Shown piece after piece: positions 42,201 to 50,361 of a stretch of DNA of 64,000 nucleotides; the first letter of the stretch is position 1, and each line of letters starts with the position of its first letter. The stretch comes from JAJKIV01 sp036741775 (lineage in GTDB: Bacteria > Gemmatimonadota > Gemmatimonadetes > Gemmatimonadales > Gemmatimonadaceae), in the NCBI GenBank assembly GCA_036741775.1, contig DAINRQ010000023.1:1-64000 (forward strand), given 5' to 3'. Position numbers and translations under genes: made by a program. The notes beneath the pieces are model-generated. The model had not been told where the DNA came from and searched no databases. It was given only the letters and a program-made list of their open reading frames with translations.

Positions 42201-42565
42201 AACAACAGCAGGGGTGCAGCGCGATTCAGCTGCTCGGGAGCCGCGTCGCGTTCGCGAACGCTGAGCTGCGCTTCCCCCTGGTGCGTCGATTCGACCTGGG
42301 GCTGCTTCCCATCTCGCTGCCGCCCGTCGACGGCCTCTTCTTCTATGACATCGGGCTCGCCTGGTCGAGCGGACAGAAAGTCTCGTGGCGCAGCGGCGGA
42401 GCCGACGACGTTAGTCTGACGCGCACGCCGGTTCGCAGCTACGGCGCTGGCATCCGGCTGAACCTGTTCGGGTTCGCCCTGCTCCGCTGGGACTACGCGG
42501 TGGCGCTCGATCGCCCGCAAGGGAAGAAGGGCTACTGGACGTGGACGTTAGGCCCGAGTTTCTGA
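39233..42565 (+). CDS. Outer-membrane fusion: HExxH peptidase, beta-propeller and beta-barrel
   Basis: 1110 residues. The signal peptide ends near ARLDAQS. Residues about 30-260 form a gluzincin (peptidase MA-like) domain with HELVH (about 141-145) and EGMAEYL as third ligand region. Residues about 280-560 contain at least four WD40-like PD40 repeats (SPDGRSLAF, SPDGRQLVF, SPDGKTIAF, APDGKSVGF). From about 720 to the end the pattern is amphipathic beta strands of a BamA/surface-antigen barrel, ending in Phe (WTLGPSF). This predicts a barrel carrying a periplasmic or surface propeller and protease. The start overlaps rsfS. Confidence 0.85.
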   Translation: MSLVRAGALATTLVALSSVMDPARLDAQSYFGQNQVQYDRFRWTVVETEHFLVHYYPEEHAAAMDAARMAERSYARLSRLLNHQFREKKPLILYSSRGDFGQNNVTGDLGEGTGGVTEALRHRILLPFTGDYRSFEHVLAHELVHAFQYDIFARGRAGAGLQTLAQVDPPLWFMEGMAEYLAGGPGHVLTQAWVRDAALNGRLPTIEQMTVRPDQFFPYRYGEALWEYVGNRWGDEIIGEVLNSAPNVGIERAFKRETGLSLEDLSDEWREAMQTKHLPQIANLDRARKFSQPLLTERRSGGSLFLAPALSSDGKHIVFISLGSFLRGEVFPDLWLGDGETGKRIKRLVKSTTDPNFEELRLLYSQSSFSPDGRSLAFTAQREGRDVLYLLDVRRRKTTFRFDLPLEGVTSPAWSPDGRQLVFSGNKGGITDLYVVDRDGRNLRRLTNDRHGDLQPQWSPDGKTIAFASDRGPQTDFEALKFSRWQISLYDMESGRVTVVPNQAGQNLNPMWAPDGKSVGFVSDRTGIPNIFIYDFDRKDHFQITNVVGAVLAVTEYSPVITWAREADRLAFGYYENGDYSVWSVNNPRRLMKDPYRDTTATKGPIVAQGGRRADSVAVTVAPQAPTVQLPASQAAADPANAVSNDTSVFGRRLIANKDSVPHDLSAYRGVAGIRPSASLPTTAERAETVVSVAQLLDSAAIALPDTASFRKYGYKVGFQPEYISRPSIGYAQDNFGRGVFGGTTIVLSDLLGDHRLAFAGQVNGRLSEAYLLAAYTSMGRRTQYTVGGLQAPMWYLTADDRVNLGDGIWQQNQAITRFITRQAFAIGAYPLNRFTRIEFGGSLNNVDRQTWWYHRHIDTNNGILYPFQRVDSIVNELGITYGAPYLAYVSDNTLFGYTGPISGRRYRFQIEPTLGSFRWIEYQADYRRYFPILFNFLTVAGRAQTSISVGRDETVLQKYIGRPEFVRGYDREEYGVSCNYLPGDEQTPQQQQGCSAIQLLGSRVAFANAELRFPLVRRFDLGLLPISLPPVDGLFFYDIGLAWSSGQKVSWRSGGADDVSLTRTPVRSYGAGIRLNLFGFALLRWDYAVALDRPQGKKGYWTWTLGPSF

Positions 42566-42566
42566 T

Positions 42567-42698
42567 CGGGAATCGGGAATCGGGAATCGACCACCCTCGG
42601 GAAGCCGCTCAAAGCGAGAGCAGCCTCCCGGGGGCTTTCGATTCCCGACCGCCGACTCCCGATTCCCGATTCCCGACACTGGCTATTCCCGATTCCCG
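42567..42698. repeat. CGGGAAT heptad repeats in inverted arrangement
   Basis: Three CGGGAAT units run from 42567 to 42587. Five complementary ATTCCCG units follow at 42641, 42662, 42669, 42685 and 42692. The two sets can fold into a long imperfect hairpin. They fill the 155-nt gap between the outer-membrane gene and the SPOR lipoprotein gene. Confidence 0.85.
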
Positions 42699-42720
42699 AT
42701 CCGGCCCCTAGCTTACCGCC

Positions 42721-44259
42721 GTGCGAACGACCGTCGCCCTGGCGCTCGTGCTCGTTGCGTGCGGACCCGCCGATCGCCGCGACCCCGCCGCGGGACGCGA
42801 CGCACCGTCTGCCACCTCCTCGTCCGGCCCTGATGCCATCGTGCTGCGCATCCCGCGCCGCGGCGGGAGCGTGCGCGCCTATCGCTATCCCGACCTCGAC
42901 AGTCTGATCTGGACGTCGACGTCGCCGGCGGCACCGCCGGCGCGCGTCCTCGCGTTCGACCCCGAGGCCGGTTCGGTCGCATACGTGGACCGCAACAACG
43001 TGCCGGGCCGGATCGACCTCCGAGCGGGCACCGTCGGTGTCGCCACACGCGCGAAGCTGACGTCGCTGTCGTCTGCCGATGGCTGGGCGATTTACGGCAT
43101 CGCGAACAATGGCAACGTCACGAGACTGACGCCGACCGGCGACTGGTCGTACGAGCCACCCGATCGCGCGCGCCTCGTGCTCCCTCAGGACGACGGCTCG
43201 CTCCTCGTGCTCACCGATCACGGGAGCGACCTCGGCGTCCTTCGCATTCGGCCACCGGACAGCGATGTGACCGACAGCGCGACGGTTCCGGACGCGGAAC
43301 GCATCGTACACGCGCACGCCGGTGACCGCGTGTACTTCGGGATCGACTCGTCGCTCTTGTCCCTTCGCGGTCGCTCGCTGGAGCCCGCTCCCGCGCTGCA
43401 TCTGAGCGATGAGGTAGTATCGGTCGCACCGACGCCGAGCGGAGATCGCCTGTTCGTGATTACGGACTCGAGCAGGGTGATCTCCGTCGTCGACCGATAT
43501 CGCGATCAGATCGGCCGCACGATCGCGCTTCCCGGCCCTGCCTCCGAGCTTCGCATGGACCCGCTGGGCCGGTACGTGCTGGCGCGGGCAGCGACGGGTG
43601 ACTCCCTGTGGATTGTCGCGGTTGGGACCGCGCAGGTCATCGGATCGGTGAGCACGATTTGGCGCGAGGACTTCCCATTCGTCGCTCCCGACGGCGCGCT
43701 GGCGATCGCGGACAGCAACGACGTTCGCATTCTCGACGCCGAAACCCAGCGCGAGCGCGCGGTCATCGAGGGCGGCGCGCGGGACTTCTGGCACGTCATC
43801 GTCTGGAATGGATTCCGCCCGCGGTCGGGAGAGCTCGATCAGCCGGTCGTCTTCGCCGACTCGGACTCGGTCGCCGTCGTCCCGGACAGCGGCGTGGAGC
43901 CCACGGTCCCTAACGATTCGACGCTGCGGCCGCCGACGACGGTCTCGTCACCCGGCCAGACCGCGACGCGTCCCCCTCGAGCACCCACGCCGCCGCGTGC
44001 AGCCTCGGAGTCGACACGAGACGCGCCACGTTCTCGGGGATGGATCGTCTCCTTTGCGACGTTCGTCACAGAGCCACCAGCGCGAACGCGCGCCGCTCGG
44101 ATCCGGGTGGACGGGAAGAGTGCGCGCGTCGTGCCGAGTCAGACGGCGGGAACGACGGTGTACCGGGTGATCCTCGGGCCGTTTCCGACCAAAGTCGAAG
44201 CCGAGCGCGTGGGCCGGCAGTCCGGGGAGTCGTACTGGGTCTACGAAGGGAACCCTTGA
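42721..44259 (+). CDS. SPOR-domain lipoprotein with beta-propeller-like body
   Basis: 512 residues, GTG start. The lipobox is ALVLVAC (Cys14). A beta-rich body (about 35-370) with repeated blade-like strands (RVLAFDPEAGSVAYVDRNN, DGSLLVLTDHGSDLG) suggests a propeller. A Pro/Thr linker precedes a C-terminal SPOR domain (about 435-512: WIVSFATFVTEPPARTRAAR, VYRVILGPFPTKVEAERVGR). SPOR domains bind denuded peptidoglycan at division septa. The stop overlaps the next start (TTGA). Confidence 0.8.
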   Translation: MRTTVALALVLVACGPADRRDPAAGRDAPSATSSSGPDAIVLRIPRRGGSVRAYRYPDLDSLIWTSTSPAAPPARVLAFDPEAGSVAYVDRNNVPGRIDLRAGTVGVATRAKLTSLSSADGWAIYGIANNGNVTRLTPTGDWSYEPPDRARLVLPQDDGSLLVLTDHGSDLGVLRIRPPDSDVTDSATVPDAERIVHAHAGDRVYFGIDSSLLSLRGRSLEPAPALHLSDEVVSVAPTPSGDRLFVITDSSRVISVVDRYRDQIGRTIALPGPASELRMDPLGRYVLARAATGDSLWIVAVGTAQVIGSVSTIWREDFPFVAPDGALAIADSNDVRILDAETQRERAVIEGGARDFWHVIVWNGFRPRSGELDQPVVFADSDSVAVVPDSGVEPTVPNDSTLRPPTTVSSPGQTATRPPRAPTPPRAASESTRDAPRSRGWIVSFATFVTEPPARTRAARIRVDGKSARVVPSQTAGTTVYRVILGPFPTKVEAERVGRQSGESYWVYEGNP

Positions 44260-45554
44260 TCGAGTTGGCCGTGGGAGAATTCGAAGCTGTATGGGAAGCG
44301 GCGGGCAGCCGCGTCGCTGACGCGCTCGACGGCGCGCACGCGGTCGTCGTGCTCGGCCACGATCCGATCGCGACGGCGGCCGTGGCGCTGGGGTTGGGCC
44401 GCGCCCAGGCGAAACATCGCCGGGTCGCCATCGGCGACCTCATCGGCGACGTCGCCCCCCTTCGCCAACTGGTGACTGACGACGACCCGCACGGGCTGAC
44501 CGACTCGTTCCTCTTCGGCGTCTCACTGAACCGGATCGCTCGACAGATCGACACGATCGGGAACCTGCACATCCTCCCGAGTGGCACCGACCTGGTCGTC
44601 CAGGACGAGATTCTTCGCAGCAAACGCTGGCGCCGCCTCGCCAGCGGCTTTCGCGAGGTCGGCGCGCTGTTGGTGGTAGTGGCCCCCGCGGCCGTGCCCG
44701 GAGTCGAGGACCTCGTCGGGATGCTCGACGGCGTCGTGCTCGTTGGCGGCGCGGCGAGTCCGCTACCTAACGCGCCAGTGCTGGCCGAAATCACGTCCGC
44801 AGCCCGGCCTGGGGCGGCACGGCGAGCCGCAGTTCAGCAAGTGCCGGTGACCGCGGCCCCACAGCGCCGCCGCTGGGTGATCCCGGTGGCGGCCGCCGCC
44901 GCGATCGTCGCCATGGCCGCCCTCCTCGGGCGTAACTACTTCGTCCGCGCGGAGACCCAGGCCCCGACTCTTCGGCGCGATTCCGCCGCGGCGTCATCGG
45001 ATGGCCTCGTGGCCGGCGCGCCTGCCGTCGATTCCTCCCCGCCACTCGCCGTCGCGAACCCCGCGGACTCGGCCAGTGCGTCGGCATATGCGGTACAGGT
45101 GGCCATGGTCGACACGGAGGACGGCGCGGCGATGCGCGTGCGCACGGGAGGCGGCGACTTCCCGGCCGGCACGTACGCCCCCGTGAGTCGCGGCGCGGAT
45201 CGCGGCACCTGGTACAAGGTGACCACTGGCGCATACGCCGATCGCGACAACGCCGAGCAGTTGCTTGGCTTCCTGCGGACGCGTGGCCTGCTACCACGAG
45301 GTTGGGGTAGCGTCGTTCGCGCCCCACTCGCGCTGCAGCTCGCAACTGCGCCGTCGCAGACCGAGGCCGCTGCCCTGATCGCTGACTACCAGTCGCGAGG
45401 CGTTCCGGTCTACGCGCTCCAGCAGCGAGGCGGCGTGACGATCTACGTTGGAGCGTTCGAATCACCCGAGGAAGCATCGCTCTACCGGGCGGCGCTCAAG
45501 GACACGAAGAACATCGACGCGACCCTCGTCTACCGGGTCGGGAGAGCCTACTAG
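44256..45554 (+). CDS. Membrane protein: degenerate MinD/BY-kinase-like domain plus SPOR repeats
   Basis: 432 residues, TTG start overlapping the previous stop. The N-domain (about 1-180) follows the MinD/CpsD layout (AHAVVVLGHDPIATAAVALG, then GNLHILPSGT and LLVVVAPAAVP), but the Walker A Lys is absent (GHDPIATAA). A single membrane helix (about 205-229) and two SPOR-like units follow (YAVQVAMVDTEDGAAMRV; GVTIYVGAFESPEEASLYRA). It likely couples a cytoplasmic sensor to septal peptidoglycan. smc starts at the next nucleotide. Confidence 0.75.
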   Translation: MIELAVGEFEAVWEAAGSRVADALDGAHAVVVLGHDPIATAAVALGLGRAQAKHRRVAIGDLIGDVAPLRQLVTDDDPHGLTDSFLFGVSLNRIARQIDTIGNLHILPSGTDLVVQDEILRSKRWRRLASGFREVGALLVVVAPAAVPGVEDLVGMLDGVVLVGGAASPLPNAPVLAEITSAARPGAARRAAVQQVPVTAAPQRRRWVIPVAAAAAIVAMAALLGRNYFVRAETQAPTLRRDSAAASSDGLVAGAPAVDSSPPLAVANPADSASASAYAVQVAMVDTEDGAAMRVRTGGGDFPAGTYAPVSRGADRGTWYKVTTGAYADRDNAEQLLGFLRTRGLLPRGWGSVVRAPLALQLATAPSQTEAAALIADYQSRGVPVYALQQRGGVTIYVGAFESPEEASLYRAALKDTKNIDATLVYRVGRAY

Positions 45555-48500
45555 GTGCGTTTGACGAAGCTGGAATTACAGGGGTTCAAGTCCTTCGCCG
45601 ATTCGACCATGCTCGCGTTCGAGCCGGGCGTGACGGCGGTCGTGGGCCCGAACGGATGCGGCAAGTCGAACGTCTCCGACGCGGTTCGCTGGGTCCTCGG
45701 CGAGCAGCGCGCGCGACTCCTCCGCGGCGCGAAGATGGAGGAGGTCATTTTCCAGGGATCATCGGCGCGCCGCGCGGTGAACGTCGCCGAAGTCTCCCTG
45801 CACTTCGACAACTCCGAAGGCGCGCTCCCGATCGCGTTCAAGGAAGTCGTCATCACGCGCCGACTCTCGCGCTCGGGCGAGAGCGAATATCTGCTCAACC
45901 GAGCACCGTGCCGGCTGCGCGACATCCACGACCTGCTCCGAGGCACGGGCCTCGGCGGTGATTCGGGCGTGGTGATCGAGGCAAAAGCGATCGACGCACT
46001 GCTCTCCGATCGCCCGGACGATAGGCGTGAGCTGTTCGAGGAAGCTGCCGGTGTTGGACTCTATCGCGACCGGCGGCGCAGCACTGAGCGGCGTCTCGAG
46101 GAGACGACACTCGATCTCGCGCGTATCGACGACCTGATCGGCGAGGTGCAGAGCCAGGTGCGATCGCTCGGGCGTCAGCGGAAGCGCGCGGAGCGACACA
46201 GCGAGCTGATGACGCGGCGCTTCTCCGTGGAGCTGACGCTCGCTTCACGGGAGATGCAGGCCTGGCGCGAGGAGCTCGCGACGCTCGAGACACGTGTTGC
46301 CGACCTTCGCGATTTCGTGCCGACCGCCGAAGCCGACGTCAGCGAAGCGGAGATGGGGCGCGACGTCGCGCACTCCGCCCGTGCCGCCGCCGAGGCGCAG
46401 CGCGCGGAGCTCGCGCGGCTCGCGAACGCGCAGCGAGAGGCAGCGCAGCGCTTGCGTGGCGAAATTGCCGTTGCCGAGGAGCGCCAGCGTAACGCCCTCA
46501 TGCGGCGCCAACGTGCCGAGGAGGAGCAGCGCGAAGGCGAAGCAATGGGCGAGCGCGTTCACGCGGATCGCGAGCGTGCCGCGAGTGAGCGCTCGCGGCT
46601 CGAGCAGGAGGTGCGGGAAGCGGGCGAGGAGCTGCGTCGTCGCATCGCCGAAGAGGAGAACGCGCGCCGCGTGGTTGGCGAGCTGCGTGCCGCCGTGGAG
46701 GCTGCTGACCGGCTCGCGAGAGAGAGCCGCGATCAGTTGCGGCGTCTCGAGATCGACCGCGAAGGTGCGTCCCGCGAGCTCGCGGACATCGACCAGCGCG
46801 CGACAGCGCTCGAGTCGGAACGCGCGACGCTGGTGGATGCCGTCGAGACGGTTGCGCGAGAGGTCGCGACAGCCGACGAAGCCGTGGAGCTTGCACAGGC
46901 CGATGCTGAGCGTGCCGACGCGGCGCTCGCCGCCTCGCGAGCCGCCATGGCCGAAGCGAAGGAGAACGAGGCGACGGCACGTCACGAGCTGTTCCGCGCC
47001 GATGAGGCGCTCACGGCACTCCAGGGCAAAGTCAACGCGCTGGAGTCACTCGAGCGGGAACGCGTCGGTCTCGCGCCTGCGGCCGCTCGATTGCTTCGCG
47101 AACGGGCACAGTTCGGCGATGGGGCGGTCCTGGGCCCGCTGTCGGACTTCGTCAACGCGAGCGCGTCGTCTGCCTTGCTCGTCGAGCGCTACCTCGGCGC
47201 GACCGTGCACGCGGTCGTCGTGCGTGACCACGAGGCGGCCGAAGCCGTTCGGCGCTGGCACGCCGCGAGCAACCCGGGCGCGCTGCTGCTGCTGCCGCTC
47301 GACGCGGTGAACGACGCCGCGGAAAGTGGTACCAGTGGCGAGCTCGTCGCGGACGTAGACGCCGCCGCACCCGCGCAGACGTGGGTGCGAGTGCTCCTCG
47401 GAAACGTGCGCGCGCTCGATGACGGCGCGGCGTTCGTCGATGCGCGCGGCGCGGTATGGCTCCCTGGCGCGACGGGCGGGCCGGGCCCGTTGCGACGCCG
47501 CGCGGAACTGTACGCGCTCCGCGCGGAGCTCATCTCGAGTGAAACGGCGCGGCAGACCGCGTCGGTGGCCGCGGACGCGGCCCGTACGGCACTCGCCGCC
47601 GCAAATGACCGAGTCGGCGCGCTGTCAGACGAAGCGGCAAACGTGCATCAGCAAGCCCGGCGCGCGGTCGAACAGCGCGCGGAGCTCGGGCGCCGGCTCC
47701 AGCGCGCGGAGCGCGAGGCGGCGGAAGCGTCGGCGCTCGCGGCCCGTCTCGAGTCGCGTGCGTCCGAGTTGCGGGGGCGCATTTCCTCCATCGACGAGTC
47801 CGCAACCCAGCTCGGCGCGCTCATTGCCGAACGTGATGCCGGGACGGCAGACGCGAGAGCCAGACTCGCGGACGCGGAGCAGGCACAAGACGACGCGCGC
47901 GAACAGCGGACCGCGGGCCAGGTGGCGGAGGCACAGGCGCAGGCGAGACTGCAGGTCGCGACGGACCGCGAGCGCAGGTTGATGGAGGAGCTATCGGCCG
48001 CATCGGCGCGACTCGCGTCGCTCGAGCATGAGCTGAGCACGCTCGCCGACGCGGACCGATCGCTCGCCGAGCAGATGGCGTCGTGGCAGATGGACCTCGA
48101 CGCCCGCGACGCGACGCTCCGCGACACCGACGACCGATTGATGGCGGCCGAGGAGGCTGTCCGAGCGGCCGACACGGCGCTCACGGAAGCGGAGCATGCG
48201 CTCGACGACGTGCGACGCCGCGCCCACCAGGCGGCCGATGAGCTTCACCACGCGGAACTGCGGTTTACCGAGCTGTCCGGCCGCCGAACGGCCATTCGCG
48301 AGCGGCTCGAGACCGAGTGGCGCAAGCCACTCGACGAGCTGCTCACCTCGTTCACGCCGGTGGAGGTGGATGACGACACGTTGCGCGCGGAAATGGAGCA
48401 GCTCCGCGCGCAGCTCGAGACGTTAGGCGTCGTCAACCCGCTCGCCATCGAGGAGCACGAGGAGGAGACCCGGCGTCTCGACTTCCTCACGAGCCAGCGC

Positions 48501-49082
48501 ACCGACCTCGCCGAAGCGAAGAACTCGCTCGCACTCGCCATTCGTGAGATCGACGCGACCGCGCGCGAGCTCTTCCTCGCGACGTTCACGCAGGTGCGCG
48601 AGAACTTCCGCCAGATCTTCATGACGCTGTTCGGCGGAGGCGAGTGCGACCTCCGCCTGGAGAACCCCGAGCAGCCGCTCGACTGCGACATCGAGGTCCA
48701 TGCGTCGCCGCGCGGCAAGCGCACGCAGCGCATCCACCTGCTCTCGAGCGGCGAGCGCGCGCTCGTCGCGCTGTCGCTCCTCTTCGGTATCTTCCTCACG
48801 AAGCCGAGCCCGTTCTGCCTGCTCGACGAGGTCGACGCGCCGCTCGACGACGCGAACATCGGCCGATTCGTGCGCATGCTGAACCAGTTCAAGAGCAAGA
48901 CGCAGTTCATCGTGATCACGCACAATCCGCGCACCACGACGGAGGCGGCGGACGCGGTGTATGGCGTCACGATGCAGGAGCCGGGCGTGTCGTCGATCGT
49001 GAGCGTCCGCATGCGCGGCGCCGCCGTCGAGGACATCGACGCCCAAGGCGACGAGGCCGAGGCCGTGGCGGCATCGGCGTGA
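45555..49082 (+). CDS. smc: Chromosome segregation protein SMC
   Basis: 1175 residues, GTG start directly after the previous stop. Walker A GPNGCGKS (31-38), long coiled coils, a hinge about 505-625 (FGDGAVLGPLSDFVNASASS), signature LLSSGERALVALSLL (about 1062) and Walker B FCLLDEVDAPLDD. SMC dimers extrude DNA loops with ScpAB. The coiled coils are rich in Ala/Arg/Glu. The N-terminal head keeps LFEEAAGVGLYRDRRR. Its 3' end overlaps the next gene (GTGA), and upstream it is joined to two SPOR genes, linking segregation to division. Confidence 0.96.
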   Translation: MRLTKLELQGFKSFADSTMLAFEPGVTAVVGPNGCGKSNVSDAVRWVLGEQRARLLRGAKMEEVIFQGSSARRAVNVAEVSLHFDNSEGALPIAFKEVVITRRLSRSGESEYLLNRAPCRLRDIHDLLRGTGLGGDSGVVIEAKAIDALLSDRPDDRRELFEEAAGVGLYRDRRRSTERRLEETTLDLARIDDLIGEVQSQVRSLGRQRKRAERHSELMTRRFSVELTLASREMQAWREELATLETRVADLRDFVPTAEADVSEAEMGRDVAHSARAAAEAQRAELARLANAQREAAQRLRGEIAVAEERQRNALMRRQRAEEEQREGEAMGERVHADRERAASERSRLEQEVREAGEELRRRIAEEENARRVVGELRAAVEAADRLARESRDQLRRLEIDREGASRELADIDQRATALESERATLVDAVETVAREVATADEAVELAQADAERADAALAASRAAMAEAKENEATARHELFRADEALTALQGKVNALESLERERVGLAPAAARLLRERAQFGDGAVLGPLSDFVNASASSALLVERYLGATVHAVVVRDHEAAEAVRRWHAASNPGALLLLPLDAVNDAAESGTSGELVADVDAAAPAQTWVRVLLGNVRALDDGAAFVDARGAVWLPGATGGPGPLRRRAELYALRAELISSETARQTASVAADAARTALAAANDRVGALSDEAANVHQQARRAVEQRAELGRRLQRAEREAAEASALAARLESRASELRGRISSIDESATQLGALIAERDAGTADARARLADAEQAQDDAREQRTAGQVAEAQAQARLQVATDRERRLMEELSAASARLASLEHELSTLADADRSLAEQMASWQMDLDARDATLRDTDDRLMAAEEAVRAADTALTEAEHALDDVRRRAHQAADELHHAELRFTELSGRRTAIRERLETEWRKPLDELLTSFTPVEVDDDTLRAEMEQLRAQLETLGVVNPLAIEEHEEETRRLDFLTSQRTDLAEAKNSLALAIREIDATARELFLATFTQVRENFRQIFMTLFGGGECDLRLENPEQPLDCDIEVHASPRGKRTQRIHLLSSGERALVALSLLFGIFLTKPSPFCLLDEVDAPLDDANIGRFVRMLNQFKSKTQFIVITHNPRTTTEAADAVYGVTMQEPGVSSIVSVRMRGAAVEDIDAQGDEAEAVAASA

Positions 49083-49594
49083 CGCCCGCCGCTGAGCGAA
49101 TGCGGCGGCTCACCCGTGCCGCCCTCCTCGCGAGCATGGCCGCGGCGATCGCCGCGGCCATGCCGTCTGCCGGTACGTCAGCCGCGACGCACCCCCGCTC
49201 GGTTTCCTCCGTCGCCGCGGCCGCGTCGCAGGACACGGGCCGTCCGGCGGTCACGCTACTCTACCAGAACTTCCCCAACCCCTTCCCCACCGTAGTCTCG
49301 CGCTCCACCTGCATCTGGTTCGATCTCGATCGGATCAGCACGGTGACGCTCACGGTGCACGACGTGCGCGGGAACCTCGTGCGGCGACTGTTGCCGGCCG
49401 GCTCCGTGTCACAGCCGCTTTCCCCGGGACGCTACGGGCGCGCGTCGCCGAGCTCCGGCACCGGGTGCGATCCCACACTCGCGTGGGATGGCACGGCCGA
49501 CAACGGCGAGGTCGTGCCGCGCGGGGTGTATCTGATTCGGCTTCGAGCCGCCGGGATCGAGTCGATCAAGAAGGCCCTTTTCCAGGGCCCCTGA
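49079..49594 (+). CDS. Exported protein with FlgD-like / T9SS-sorting-like domain
   Basis: 171 residues from GTG 49079 (GTGA overlap with smc); ATG 49100 is an alternative. A signal-like helix (LTRAALLASMAAAIAAAMP) precedes a beta-sandwich with the typical order LLYQNFPNPFP, TVTLTVHDVRGNLVRRLLP, LAWDGTADNGEVVPRGVYLI. This pattern is shared by FlgD Ig-like domains and C-terminal sorting domains of the type IX system; here it is essentially the whole mature protein. No flagellar or Por genes are present in the window. Confidence 0.78.
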   Translation: MTPAAERMRRLTRAALLASMAAAIAAAMPSAGTSAATHPRSVSSVAAAASQDTGRPAVTLLYQNFPNPFPTVVSRSTCIWFDLDRISTVTLTVHDVRGNLVRRLLPAGSVSQPLSPGRYGRASPSSGTGCDPTLAWDGTADNGEVVPRGVYLIRLRAAGIESIKKALFQGP

Positions 49595-50361
49595 TGCGTC
49601 TCACGACGGTGGGAACGGGTACTGCCGCGCCCGTAGCGGGCCGCGTGCAGAGCGGGCACCTCATCGAGGCCGGCGCGGTGCACCTGCTCATGGACTGCGG
49701 GAGTGGCGTCGCCACACGCCTCGCCGACGTCGGTGCTCCGTGGCAAAGCATCTCACACGTCGCGCTGACACACTTCCACGCCGACCACATCGTGGACGTG
49801 CCGACGCTGCTGTACGCGTGGCGGTACGGTCAGCTCCCTCCCCGGTCGCAGCCACTCGAGATCATCGGCCCGCCCGGCACCGTGCAGCTCCTCTCGCGAA
49901 TCGCCGGGGTGTTCGGTGACGGGCTTCTCGCGCTTGGGTTCCCGATCTCGGTGCGTGAGCTGACGGAGGATACCGAGGCGGACCTCGGGGCCGGGGTCGT
50001 GCTCCGGTGCCGCAAGGTTCCACATACCGCCGAGAGCGTGGCATATTCCGTCGAGCGCGGCGGTCGTCGCATCGTCTATACGGGCGACACCGGCCCCGAC
50101 CCGGCGCTCGGTCACTGGGCGCGCGGGTGCGATGTCCTGCTGGCCGAGTGCTCGCTCCCCGACGCGATGGCCATGGCCACGCACCTGACGCCGCGGCAGT
50201 GTGGCTCGTTAGGCGCCGCGGCCGAGCCGGACGTGCTGGCGCTCACGCACTTCTATCCGCCCGTGGAGTCCGTCGACATCCGCGGCGAAGTTGGCGAGCA
50301 GTTCGGCGGAACCGTGACGCTCGCCACGGACGGGTGGACACTCGAGCTCGAGGAAGAGTAA
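49594..50361 (+). CDS. Metallo-beta-lactamase-fold hydrolase (RNase Z-like)
   Basis: 255 residues; ATG overlaps the previous stop by one base (TGATG). LTHFHADHIVDVPTLLYAW carries HxHxDH; YTGDTGPDPAL and ALTHFYPPV provide further ligands. The layout resembles RNase Z/arylsulfatase-type hydrolases, but the exosite arm of a tRNase is not evident. It is translationally coupled to aroF (TAATG). Confidence 0.88.
   Translation: MRLTTVGTGTAAPVAGRVQSGHLIEAGAVHLLMDCGSGVATRLADVGAPWQSISHVALTHFHADHIVDVPTLLYAWRYGQLPPRSQPLEIIGPPGTVQLLSRIAGVFGDGLLALGFPISVRELTEDTEADLGAGVVLRCRKVPHTAESVAYSVERGGRRIVYTGDTGPDPALGHWARGCDVLLAECSLPDAMAMATHLTPRQCGSLGAAAEPDVLALTHFYPPVESVDIRGEVGEQFGGTVTLATDGWTLELEEE

Noticed and set aside
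42567..42698. Possible CRISPR array in the heptad repeats
   Set aside because: Units are 7 nt without unique spacers and no cas genes are present.
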